A stretch of DNA of 8,348 bases from a bacterium (lineage in GTDB: Bacteria; Verrucomicrobiota; Kiritimatiellia; UBA8416; CAMZLY01): NCBI GenBank assembly GCA_030632465.1, contig DAOVUR010000074.1:1-8348 (forward strand), in the 5' to 3' direction. Position numbers and translations under genes: made by a program. Shown in pieces: positions 1-6,000 of the stretch. Numbering within the stretch: position 1 is the first letter of the stretch; each line of letters opens with the position of its first letter. The notes under the pieces were generated by a model that saw only the letters and a list, made by a program, of their open reading frames with translations, did no database searches and was not told the DNA's origin.

Positions 1-204
1 AAGTAGTGCCTGGCATCATTTAAGAACACGACTACCATGTTTACATATTTCAGTTTTGTTGTCAAGTTCGTTTATATTGGTTGAATCTGCGGGGGCATCC
101 CATTTTGGAATGTTAATTGTTGGTGATTATGTGTTGAAGCTGTTTGAGTAGAGTAGGGATATTTCTATTAACAGAGTCTTTCATCTTCTACAGAAACTAA
201 AGGA
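1..204. other. Left-edge non-coding stretch with a possible gene 3' end
   Basis: No confident gene is seen here. On the plus strand, positions 2-148 are open with a TAG stop at 149-151. This leaves 49 codons, ending in a plausible but unrecognised C-terminus (...FGMLIVGDYVLKLFE), so it could be the tail of a gene that begins to the left. An open frame of this length can arise by chance. On the minus strand, directly after the nucleotidyltransferase stop, an ATGA overlap opens a frame that hits TAG after three codons, so no intact partner gene follows. No tRNA-like fold or convincing terminator was found. Confidence 0.3.
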
Positions 205-501
205 TCATGCTGCATAAAGTTCCTTTGTGTTAGAAAAAATATAGCTCTTAATTCGACTATTTGTTATAGCTTTTGGCATGACTAGGTCAACGGAGCGCAT
301 GAATAACTTTTCTAGATCAAACTTTATATTCATATATCTATTCATGCCATTTTCTGCATTATTCAGTTCTAATAGAAAATCAATATCGCTATTATCATTA
401 AAGCTATCTGAAAGCGAACTACCAAAAGCAGTTAGTACTTTTACATGATATTTTTTACAAATACTGTTTATCTCGCTTTGATATTTCTTAAATTCGACCA
501 T
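205..501 (-). CDS. Minimal nucleotidyltransferase (MNT/MntA-like), probable orphan antitoxin
   Basis: This is a 98-residue single-domain nucleotidyltransferase of the DNA polymerase beta superfamily. It shows the complete GSx10DxD signature: G27-S28, then D39-I-D41. A third candidate metal ligand, D72, lies in RSVDLVMP, as is typical of the minimal (MNT) family. In studied pairs, MNT proteins act as antitoxins that modify a HEPN ribonuclease partner (HepT/MntA type), commonly by AMP transfer. The start was placed at the ATG at 501 because AAAGG at 511-515 sits nine bases upstream. The frame stays open to a TTG at 567, but the extra 22 residues lie before the conserved fold and lack a ribosome binding site. 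The gene is visibly more A+T-rich than the core genes to its right, which suggests acquisition. It is divergent from vapBC. No HEPN partner is visible in the window; one could lie left of position 1, or this may be an orphan. Family assignment is firm, while the antitoxin role is inferred. Confidence 0.8.
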   Translation of the reverse strand: MVEFKKYQSEINSICKKYHVKVLTAFGSSLSDSFNDNSDIDFLLELNNAENGMNRYMNIKFDLEKLFMRSVDLVMPKAITNSRIKSYIFSNTKELYAA

Positions 502-580
502 TTTATTTAACCTTTTATGTAACAATTCATTGTTGTGTAGACTATAAACAATGGTATTGTAATGCAAGAAATGTTTTTTA

Positions 581-610
581 TTGCGTTATGCATGCATAAT
601 GCAGTATTAT
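581..610 (+). promoter_or_regulatory. Putative sigma70-like promoter of vapBC
   Basis: A -35-like TTGCGT (581-586) and a -10-like TATTAT (605-610) are separated by 18 bp. Transcription would start near 617, giving a leader of about 24 nt that includes the AAAGGAG ribosome binding site at 628-634. The -35 match is poor (3 of 6) and the -10 is good (5 of 6). The palindromic operator candidate occupies the spacer, which suits an autoregulated toxin-antitoxin operon. Confidence 0.45.
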
Positions 611-612
611 GC
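586..612. promoter_or_regulatory. Palindromic operator candidate for the VapBC complex
   Basis: A perfect 14-bp palindrome, TTATGCATGCATAA, lies at 586-599. It is followed by an overlapping inverted repeat, GCATAAT (594-600) and ATTATGC (606-612), separated by five bases. The ATGCATAA/TTATGC half-site therefore appears three times within 27 bp, positioned between and over the -35 and -10 boxes of vapBC. Ribbon-helix-helix antitoxins of the FitA/VapB type bind inverted repeats in their own promoter, so autorepression by VapB-VapC is the natural reading. The same site lies in the spacer upstream of the divergent nucleotidyltransferase gene and might also influence it. Confidence 0.55.
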
Positions 613-640
613 TTTTGTAGATTAGATAAAGGAGATTGTT

Positions 641-889
641 ATGCCATCATTACAGGTTAGAGAAATGCCGACGGTGTTGTATGATGCTTTGTGTGAAAGT
701 GCAAAACGAGATCATAGAAGTATTGCTCAGCAGGCAGTGGTTACTCTTTCTAGGGGGTTAAATCTAGCTGATGATTCAGTGATGCGGCGAAGGGGACTTT
801 TGCAGGATATCAATAAAAACTTGATATGTCCGCAAGGTCTTAATCTTTCTGATGCTGCCACTCTAATAAAAGAGGATAGGGCGCGATGA
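641..889 (+). CDS. vapB: VapB/FitA-like ribbon-helix-helix antitoxin
   Basis: This 82-residue protein is the antitoxin of a type II toxin-antitoxin pair. Its N-terminus (residues 3-36, SLQVREMP...RSIAQQAVVTL) matches the Arc/FitA-type ribbon-helix-helix fold: a short beta strand (LQVRE) that would pair across a dimer to contact DNA, then two helices, the second opening with the RSIAQQA motif common in this family. Residues 45-82 form the expected extended region that wraps the toxin and blocks its active site. The ATG at 641 has a strong AAAGGAG (628-634) six bases upstream. The stop overlaps the toxin start by four bases (ATGA, 886-889), so translation is coupled and the antitoxin is made first. 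Regulation is probably by binding of the VapB-VapC complex to the palindrome at 586-612. Family assignment is confident; cognate specificity is inferred from the overlap. Confidence 0.87.
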   Translation: MPSLQVREMPTVLYDALCESAKRDHRSIAQQAVVTLSRGLNLADDSVMRRRGLLQDINKNLICPQGLNLSDAATLIKEDRAR

Positions 890-1281
890 TTGTGGTTGAT
901 GCATCTGTAGCTGTTGATCTTATTGTTCATCCTAGTGATAATAGGGTAGAGGCTAAGCTTTTATCGGAGGCAAGGTGGGTGTTGGCGCCAACTTTATTTG
1001 TAGCGGAGGTCACTAACGCTTTCTGGAAATATCATGCTTTCCAAGACCTGCCGCAGGATAAGGCGTCGGCGGGAATTAAGCTCGCTTTAGATTTACCTGA
1101 TTCTCTGGCAGACGATACTGAGTTGCAGGTGGAGGCTTTTGCACTCTCATGTCTAACACGACATTCGGTGTATGACATGATCTACCTAGTATTGGCTCGT
1201 CGCAATGCTGCCTTATTTTTAACCAAAGATAAGGCACTTAAAAAGTTAGCGGCAAAGCATGGTGTTAGAGTTGTTAAGTAA
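886..1281 (+). CDS. vapC: VapC-like PIN-domain ribonuclease toxin
   Basis: This 131-residue PIN-domain protein is of normal family length. The conserved acidic residues that coordinate Mg2+ or Mn2+ are all present: D5 in MIVVDAS, E41 in VAEVTNAFWK, D97 in SVYDMIYLVLAR and D115 in LTKDKALKKLA. The toxin is therefore predicted to be an intact endoribonuclease. VapC toxins cleave specific RNAs (initiator tRNA, other tRNAs, or the 23S sarcin-ricin loop); the target here cannot be read from sequence. It overlaps vapB by ATGA and has a purine-rich AGAGGATAGG (871-880) upstream as a ribosome binding site. The gene ends about 50 bp from the convergent phosphohexomutase stop, and that spacer contains a degenerate copy of the phosphohexomutase 3' coding sequence. 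No frameshift or missing catalytic residue is seen. Confidence 0.9.
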   Translation: MIVVDASVAVDLIVHPSDNRVEAKLLSEARWVLAPTLFVAEVTNAFWKYHAFQDLPQDKASAGIKLALDLPDSLADDTELQVEAFALSCLTRHSVYDMIYLVLARRNAALFLTKDKALKKLAAKHGVRVVK

Positions 1282-1290
1282 GTTGTGACA

Positions 1291-1325
1291 CTGTGTTTTA
1301 GCTTCTTACATTCAATCACAGTTGC
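1291..1325. repeat. Degenerate duplicate of the phosphohexomutase 3' coding segment
   Basis: This 35-bp stretch, between the vapC stop and the phosphohexomutase stop, aligns in direct orientation with 1422-1457 inside the phosphohexomutase gene. By hand count 30 of 36 aligned positions match with one gap, and the first 22 positions differ at only one. The shared part encodes the phosphate-binding loop. Read on the minus strand in the corresponding frame, this copy gives LNVRS-stop-NT, against LNVRSSNT in the gene. It lies outside the reading frame of the intact gene and carries stop codons, so it looks like a decayed fragment. Confidence 0.6.
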
Positions 1326-1332
1326 GGCATAC

Positions 1333-2655
1333 TTATCCTCTGATTTTGGCGAGGAGTTCGTCGCGTTTGGCTTCCATGACCTCTTTGGTTTTGGCTTCTA
1401 CGTTAAGGCGGATTAGTGGTTCTGTGTTTGAGCTTCTTACATTTAGCCACCAGTCGCTATACTCGACGCTTACGCCATCTAGCTCGAACATTCTGCCGTC
1501 TGTGCCATAATCGTTGCGGATCATGTCGAGCACGGTGTCGGTATCAGCAACTTCTGAGTTGATCTCGCCGCTAGCAAAGTAACGCTGTATTGGTGCTATC
1601 AATTCAGAAAGTTTCTTGTCTGATTTGCTGACAATATTAGCGACACATAGTACAGCCATTGCTGAGCTTTCTGTGAAGAAGTTGATGCGGAAGTAGTAGT
1701 GACCAGAGAGCTCACCAGCGAAGATTGCGTTGTTATCACGCATCTGTTGCTTGATGAAAGCATGTCCTACACGGCTCATCATTGGTGTGCCGCCATTTTC
1801 TTCGATAACTTCTTTTACTGACCAGCTACTACGTAGGTCGTAGAATATTACACCTTTTTCGTGCGATAATAGATCTTCTGCAATAAGTGCGCTTATGATA
1901 TCCATCGGGATGATCTCGCCATTTTCATCAACAAATCCTGCGCGGTCAGCATCGCCATCAAATGAGACGCCGAAGTCGTAATCGCCAGCTTTGACATTGG
2001 CTTGTAGGTCGGCTAAGGTTGCTGTGTTTAGTGGGTTGGCTTCGTGGTTAGGGAATGTTCCGTCTAGCTCTTCGAACATTTTATCCATTGAAACTAAGTT
2101 ATCAATAGTTTTCGCTTCAATGGAACCAACAGCGTTACCCATATCGGCAACAATGTTTATTGGCTTAGATAAGTCAGCACATGATGCAACTAGCTCGGTA
2201 TATTCTGGCATGATGTCGTAGCTGCTGATTGTGCCTGGAGTGGTGGCTAGTGCGTCGTATGATTCTTCGTTAACGATTCTTTCTAGGTCGGCGATGCCTG
2301 TTGCGCCGCTGATTGGGATGGCTTGTTCGCGGGTGAACTTCATGCCGTTCCATTCGGCGGAGTTATGTGAGGCTGTGATCATGATGGATGCATCGGCATT
2401 TAGTTTGCCGCATGCGTGGTAACACATTGGTGTTGAGCAGAGTCCAATATCGATAATATTTGCGCCAAGAGCAGTTAGGCCACGTGTTAGTGCATCGAAC
2501 AGAGGGGCTGAATGAGGGCGCATATCCCGACCGATAACAACGGTTTTACATTTTACGAAAGTAACAAATGCTTTTCCGATTTTCTCAACTAGATCTTCTG
2601 TGATAGTTTCGCCGTAGATTCCTCTGATATCGTATGCTTTGAATACACCTGCCAT
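1333..2655 (-). CDS. manB: Phosphomannomutase/phosphoglucomutase (alpha-D-phosphohexomutase)
   Basis: This 440-residue cytoplasmic enzyme interconverts hexose 6-phosphate and hexose 1-phosphate through a phosphoserine. It supplies mannose-1-P or glucose-1-P for GDP-mannose and other sugar nucleotides used in surface polysaccharides. All four family signatures are present. The opening is KAYDIRG (6-12). The catalytic loop is TASHN (94-98) with S96 as phosphoserine. The metal loop is DGDADR (233-238), the sugar-recognition loop is GELSGHYYFR (314-323), and the phosphate-binding loop is RSSNTEPLIR (407-416). Length is typical. The start was set at the ATG at 2655 because GGAG (2664-2667) lies nine bases upstream; an in-frame ATG at 2670 would add five residues (MENSI) but has no ribosome binding site. 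A good promoter lies at 2692-2720. The preferred sugar cannot be decided from sequence, so the symbol is tentative. It stands alone, convergent with vapC and divergent from rlmB. Confidence 0.93.
   Translation of the reverse strand: MAGVFKAYDIRGIYGETITEDLVEKIGKAFVTFVKCKTVVIGRDMRPHSAPLFDALTRGLTALGANIIDIGLCSTPMCYHACGKLNADASIMITASHNSAEWNGMKFTREQAIPISGATGIADLERIVNEESYDALATTPGTISSYDIMPEYTELVASCADLSKPINIVADMGNAVGSIEAKTIDNLVSMDKMFEELDGTFPNHEANPLNTATLADLQANVKAGDYDFGVSFDGDADRAGFVDENGEIIPMDIISALIAEDLLSHEKGVIFYDLRSSWSVKEVIEENGGTPMMSRVGHAFIKQQMRDNNAIFAGELSGHYYFRINFFTESSAMAVLCVANIVSKSDKKLSELIAPIQRYFASGEINSEVADTDTVLDMIRNDYGTDGRMFELDGVSVEYSDWWLNVRSSNTEPLIRLNVEAKTKEVMEAKRDELLAKIRG
1422..1457. repeat. In-gene copy of the duplicated phosphohexomutase segment
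   Basis: This is the functional partner of the degenerate repeat at 1291-1325, in direct orientation 131 bp away. It encodes part of the conserved phosphate-binding loop (LNVRSSNT) near the C-terminus. Since the protein sequence here is constrained by function, this copy is taken as the original and the outer copy as derived from a duplicate or related gene. Confidence 0.6.
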
Positions 2656-2691
2656 GATTGAATTCTCCATTTGTTTTTAAAGTAAGGCGAA

Positions 2692-2720
2692 ATCATACGA
2701 GGTGCGGTGATATAATTCAA
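2692..2720 (-). promoter_or_regulatory. Sigma70-like promoter of the phosphohexomutase gene
   Basis: Read on the minus strand, TTGAAT (2720-2715) and TATGAT (2697-2692) are separated by the optimal 17 bp. They match the -35 and -10 consensus at 4 and 5 of 6 positions. Transcription would start near 2685, about 30 nt before the ATG at 2655, leaving room for the GGAG ribosome binding site. Confidence 0.6.
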
Positions 2721-2740
2721 GAGTTAATACACAGATAATT

Positions 2741-2777
2741 GAAAAGTGAAAGTTGAAAGTTGAAAGTTGAGAAAGTT
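2741..2777. repeat. Heptanucleotide tandem repeat in the manB-rlmB spacer
   Basis: Three perfect contiguous GAAAGTT units (2748-2768) are flanked by a degenerate unit, GAAAAGT (2741-2747), and by a further GAAAGTT offset by two bases (2771-2777). The array is purine-rich on the plus strand. It lies in the 276-bp divergent spacer between the phosphohexomutase start and rlmB. The rest of that spacer holds the phosphohexomutase promoter and, nearer rlmB, a weak extended -10 candidate (TG at 2893-2894, then AATAAT at 2896-2901) without a good -35. Function is unknown; such short heptamer arrays can vary in copy number by slippage. Confidence 0.7.
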
Positions 2778-2931
2778 CGTAGGTTAGGTGGATTAATGTA
2801 AGGGGGTGGTTGGTTTTTAGAGTTAAAATGGTGAGTAGGGGTAGATATTCTCAGGAAAAAGCCATATTCGTGCTAGCCAAGACGTGTAAATATGTAATAA
2901 TACAACTGTTTTATTAGAAATAGAGGAAAGT

Positions 2932-3672
2932 ATGAGTGAAATTTTATATGGGCGGCAGCCTGTTTTGGAGATGTTACGTGCTGATAAACGTCAAGTTATT
3001 AGCGTGATGATGCGGAAGTCTGTTAAGCCTACTAAGGAAACTGACGAGATTATTCGGTTGGCAAGTAAGGCCGGAGCTAGAGTTGAGGCTGTAGAGCAGC
3101 GAGAGTTGTCGCAACTTACTCATGATGGAAATCATCAAGGTATTGCTGCGCGGGTATCAAATAAAACTGCATTTAAGTATAACGATTTGGCTAAGAAGCT
3201 GAGTAAGAAAGATGGTGATTCGATAGTTCTTATTCTGGATCATATTCAGGATACAGGTAATTTAGGTGCACTATTACGCGTGGCTGATGCTGTAGGTGTT
3301 GATGCTGTTATTATTCCATCTGATCGGGCGGCGCAGGTTACGCCCGCGGTAGTGCGTGCTTCGGCAGGTGCTGCAGAGCATGTTGATGTATGCGTTGTGA
3401 CAAATCTTGTGCGTACCATGAAGGATTTAAAGAAGGACGGGTTTTGGATTAGCGGTTTAGAGGCTTGTGATGAAGCCAAGAATTATACTGATGCTGATTT
3501 GACTGGTGCGGTTGTGTTGGTAGTTGGTAGTGAAGGTGATGGGCTAGGGCGGTTGGTTCGTGAAAACTGTGATTTCCTAGTTAAGTTTCCGTTGTATGGT
3601 AAGGTCACTTCGCTTAATGCGGCATCAGCTGGTGCGGTGGTTTTGTATGAGGTTCGAAGGCAGAGGAAGTGA
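2932..3672 (+). CDS. rlmB: 23S rRNA 2'-O-ribose methyltransferase RlmB (SpoU/TrmH family)
   Basis: This 246-residue SPOUT-class methyltransferase is predicted to use S-adenosylmethionine to methylate the 2'-OH of G2251 (E. coli numbering) in the peptidyl-transferase P loop of 23S rRNA. An N-terminal substrate-binding domain (about residues 3-76, beginning ILYGRQPVLEML) precedes a trefoil-knot catalytic domain (about 98-242). Motif 1 is DHIQDTGNLGALLR with N110 and R116, motif 2 is VVGSEGDGLGRLV (198-209), and motif 3 is FPLYGKVTSLNAASAGAVVLYE (219-240). Length matches the family. The ATG at 2932 is preceded by AGAGGAAAG (2922-2930). The gene is divergent from the phosphohexomutase and 76 bp upstream of der, so the two ribosome-related genes may be co-transcribed. 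Relatives modifying tRNA (TrmH) or other rRNA sites share these motifs, but the N-terminal domain and overall layout favour RlmB. Confidence 0.9.
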   Translation: MSEILYGRQPVLEMLRADKRQVISVMMRKSVKPTKETDEIIRLASKAGARVEAVEQRELSQLTHDGNHQGIAARVSNKTAFKYNDLAKKLSKKDGDSIVLILDHIQDTGNLGALLRVADAVGVDAVIIPSDRAAQVTPAVVRASAGAAEHVDVCVVTNLVRTMKDLKKDGFWISGLEACDEAKNYTDADLTGAVVLVVGSEGDGLGRLVRENCDFLVKFPLYGKVTSLNAASAGAVVLYEVRRQRK

Positions 3673-3748
3673 AGTAGGAATTAGGAACGCTGAACGATGA
3701 AGGATTGGCTCGTGGCGTTAGCGTTACAAAAAATAGAAATTATGGTGA

Positions 3749-5179
3749 ATGATGAAGAATATAGAAGAAGAATTTGATGTTGAAGTAATTAAGGCTGAAC
3801 TTGGTGATGATGCAGGCAAGGGGCGTGTTGTTGCTATTGTGGGGCGGCCAAATGTTGGTAAGTCAGCAATCTTTAATCGCCTTGCAGGAAAACGTATATC
3901 GATTGTTCATGCTGAGCGTGGTGTTACGCGTGATCGTGTTATGCGTGAAGTTGAGTGGGGCGATAATAAGTTTGAGTTGATCGATACTGGCGGTATTTGC
4001 AGTGTGGATAGAGAGACAACAAAGAATCGGATTGAAGCGGGGATTCATGCGCAGGTTGATGCGGCGATGGAAGATGCAGCAGTTATTATTCTTGTAGTTG
4101 ATGTTGAGACAGGTGTGGTTCCTCTGGATGAGGAGGTTGCAGCTTTTATGCGTCGTAGTGGTATTCCTATCTTTATTGCTGTTAATAAGTGTGATAATGC
4201 TGAGCGTGATGAAAATTGTGATGATTTTAGACGTTTTGGTATCTCTATCTTTCCGGTTTCTGCATTGCATAATCGGGGGATTGCTGAACTGATGGAGCAG
4301 GTTGTTAAGGAGTTGCCGGATGTTGAGAATGTTACCATTGAAAATCCACTTAAAGTAGCAATTGTTGGTCGTCCTAATGTGGGCAAATCATCTTATATTA
4401 ACAGACTCTTGCGTAGTGATAGGGTGATTGTTTCTGATATAGCGGGAACAACCCGTGATAGTATCGATATACCGTTTATGCTGGGGCATGGTAAGCAGGC
4501 ACGGCATTATCTTTTGATGGATACTGCGGGAATACGCAGAATTGGTAAAATCGATAATTCAGTAGAACGCTTTAGTAGATTTAGAGCAGAGAAAAGTATT
4601 CGGAATGCAGATATTGTTGTTCTGGTGTTGGATGCAGTGCAACGTCCAACTGCACAGGATAAAAAAATTGCTGCCATGATTCTAGAAGCGGGTAAAGGTT
4701 GCATGATTTTGGTTAATAAGTGGGATCTGGAAGAGGAAACTCAACGTAAGTATGGTCCAGAGATTCAGCGCCTTATGCCGTTTATGGGACATATTCCAGT
4801 GGTATTTGCTTCAGCACTTTCGGGTTATAATATTAAGAAAAGTGTTGAGATGATTGACTACATAAGTTCCCAGACGCAGGCTGACTTACCTACGGGGGTT
4901 CTTAATCGTACAATTGAAGAAGCTTGCGAGCGTGTGCATCCGCCAACAAAACAGGGTAGATCATTGAATATCTATTATGCAACACAAGTAGGGAAAACAC
5001 CGTTGAGGATACGTCTATTTGTGAATAACTCTAAAATTGTGACCATGGAGTATAGGCGGTATCTTACTCGTATACTGCGTGAGAAGTTTGGGCTGGAAGG
5101 TGCGCCAGTGCAGTTGCAGTTTAGGTCTAAAATAAAAGATGCAGATAATATGACTGTAAGAAAAAAAGCGAAGAGCTGA
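3749..5179 (+). CDS. der: Ribosome assembly GTPase Der (EngA), with acidic N-terminal extension
   Basis: This 476-residue protein has two tandem GTPase domains and a C-terminal KH-like domain, a layout unique to Der, an essential factor in 50S subunit maturation. G domain 1 has P-loop GRPNVGKS (32-39), T60, DTGG (79-82), NKCD (146-149) and SAL (171-173). G domain 2 has GRPNVGKS (207-214), DTAG (258-261), NKWD (323-326) and SAL (355-357). The KH-like domain covers about 370-470 and the tail is basic (RKKAKS). Der normally begins a few residues before the first P-loop; here about 24 residues precede KGRVVAIVG, eight of the first 21 being acidic. A TGA stands in frame directly before the ATG at 3749, and the only other start before the P-loop is the next codon (3752), so the extension is real if the gene is translated. 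The ribosome binding site is poor. It lies between rlmB and a hydrolase gene 31 bp downstream. Confidence 0.95.
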   Translation: MMKNIEEEFDVEVIKAELGDDAGKGRVVAIVGRPNVGKSAIFNRLAGKRISIVHAERGVTRDRVMREVEWGDNKFELIDTGGICSVDRETTKNRIEAGIHAQVDAAMEDAAVIILVVDVETGVVPLDEEVAAFMRRSGIPIFIAVNKCDNAERDENCDDFRRFGISIFPVSALHNRGIAELMEQVVKELPDVENVTIENPLKVAIVGRPNVGKSSYINRLLRSDRVIVSDIAGTTRDSIDIPFMLGHGKQARHYLLMDTAGIRRIGKIDNSVERFSRFRAEKSIRNADIVVLVLDAVQRPTAQDKKIAAMILEAGKGCMILVNKWDLEEETQRKYGPEIQRLMPFMGHIPVVFASALSGYNIKKSVEMIDYISSQTQADLPTGVLNRTIEEACERVHPPTKQGRSLNIYYATQVGKTPLRIRLFVNNSKIVTMEYRRYLTRILREKFGLEGAPVQLQFRSKIKDADNMTVRKKAKS

Positions 5180-5210
5180 TAGTTTTTAGCGAAATCAAAG
5201 GAATAGTTAT

Positions 5211-5837
5211 ATGTTGTTTGAGTCTGGTCAGAGATTAGTAATTATAGGTGATTCGATTACCGATTGCGGGCGTGATAGACCGGTTGGCATTTTAGCTGGA
5301 TTAGGTAGTGGATATGTGAGTCTTGTGAACGCAATGCTTGCTGCAGAATACCCCGATGTCATGCTTGATATCTTAAATACTGGTGTTGGCGGTAATCGAG
5401 TGACTGATTTACGGGATCGCTGGCAAACTGATGTATTGGATCTTAAGCCGGATTGGCTTTCTATTATGATCGGTATTAATGATGTGTGGCGCCATTTTAC
5501 TAAATCGATGCAGGAACAGGTTGATGTTGATGAATATGAAGAGGTTCTTGAGTCATTGATCAAGCAGACTTTACCATCGATAAAAGGTTTGATTCTGATG
5601 ACTCCGTACTATATTGAGGCTAATTGTGATGATCCAATGCGTAAGATGATGGATGAATATAGTGCGGTTGTGAAAAAGTTAGCAGAAAAATATGATGCTG
5701 TATTTGTAGATGTACAGGCTGCATTTAATGCGTACCTGAAACATCGCCCTAATCAGTCTTTGTGCCTCGACAGAGTGCATCCTGATGTTAGAGGGCATAT
5801 GATTATCGCAAATGCATTTGTGGCCGCTGTGTCTTAG
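5211..5837 (+). CDS. SGNH/GDSL-family hydrolase (esterase), cytoplasmic
   Basis: This 208-residue single-domain protein has all four SGNH blocks. Block I is IIGDSITD with nucleophile S15. Block II is NTGVGGNRVTDL with an oxyanion glycine near position 58. Block III is GINDVW with N90. Block V is DRVHPD with D187 and H190 completing the triad. The family includes lipases, acyl-CoA thioesterases and carbohydrate acetylesterases. The motif spacing resembles the bacterial GDSL proteins often annotated as sugar-ester deacetylases, but the substrate cannot be told from sequence. The N-terminus (MLFESGQRLVIIGDS) enters the first core strand directly, so there is no signal peptide and a cytoplasmic location is predicted. 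AAAGGAA (5197-5203) lies seven bases before the ATG. Only 31 bp separate it from der, suggesting co-transcription, though no functional tie to ribosome assembly is known. The hairpin cluster begins 16 bp after the stop. Confidence 0.88.
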   Translation: MLFESGQRLVIIGDSITDCGRDRPVGILAGLGSGYVSLVNAMLAAEYPDVMLDILNTGVGGNRVTDLRDRWQTDVLDLKPDWLSIMIGINDVWRHFTKSMQEQVDVDEYEEVLESLIKQTLPSIKGLILMTPYYIEANCDDPMRKMMDEYSAVVKKLAEKYDAVFVDVQAAFNAYLKHRPNQSLCLDRVHPDVRGHMIIANAFVAAVS

Positions 5838-5853
5838 ATGATCGCAGGTGTAA

Positions 5854-5873
5854 AACAGCTTTCCAAAGCTGTT
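5854..5873. repeat. Perfect hairpin downstream of the SGNH hydrolase gene
   Basis: AACAGCTTT and AAAGCTGTT form a 9-bp perfect inverted repeat around CC (in practice a stem of about 8 bp with a 4-nt loop). It lies 16 bp after the hydrolase stop. No T-run follows, so it is not a classical intrinsic terminator, but it could stabilise the 3' end of the upstream transcript. Its right arm overlaps the first 34-bp repeat, which begins at 5867. Confidence 0.65.
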
Positions 5874-6000
5874 CGGGTCAGCGTCGGAGCGCTGATTTAC
5901 AGCTGTTCGGGTCAGCGTCGGAGCGCTGATTTACAGCTGTTTGGATCAGCGTCCGTCTTCGCCTTCGGCTACGCCGTGACAAGTCGTAGCGCTAATTTAC
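5867..6000. repeat. Palindromic 34-bp tandem repeats, third copy split by a 32-bp insert
   Basis: Two identical 34-bp units lie at 5867-5900 and 5901-5934. Each folds as a hairpin: outer arms AGCTGT/ACAGCT (the closing arm borrowed from the next unit) and inner arms TCAGCG/CGCTGA around a 6-nt loop. A third unit begins at 5935 with two mismatches. After 19 bases it is interrupted by 32 extra bases (5954-5985), then resumes as GTAGCGCTAATTTAC (5986-6000) with two mismatches. The insert is bounded by GTC on both sides and contains the small inverted repeat CGGC-TAC-GCCG. The stretch is clearly more G+C-rich than its flanks. It resembles REP/BIME-type intergenic elements. No transposase is present and no function can be assigned. 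Confidence 0.75.

Noticed and set aside
502..567. 22-residue N-terminal extension of the nucleotidyltransferase from TTG 567
   Set aside because: The TTG lacks a ribosome binding site, whereas ATG 501 has AAAGG nine bases upstream and begins just before the conserved fold.
1290..1322. ACTGTG/CACAGT as a bidirectional terminator between vapC and manB
   Set aside because: Only a 6-bp stem with a 21-nt loop and no T-run; the sequence is better explained as the degenerate duplicate of the phosphohexomutase segment.
1991..2422. Plus-strand reading frames inside the phosphohexomutase gene
   Set aside because: They are antisense shadows of a conserved enzyme with no domain signature or supporting ribosome binding site.
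2828..2917. 29-codon plus-strand frame upstream of rlmB
   Set aside because: No ribosome binding site, no recognisable features, and it overlaps the likely rlmB promoter and leader.
3863..4270. Long minus-strand reading frames inside der
   Set aside because: They are antisense to a gene with every Der motif intact, are low-complexity or of odd composition, and have no recognisable domain.
5867..5934. 34-bp repeats as a CRISPR array
   Set aside because: The copies are directly adjacent with no spacers between them, only two are perfect, and no cas genes are present.
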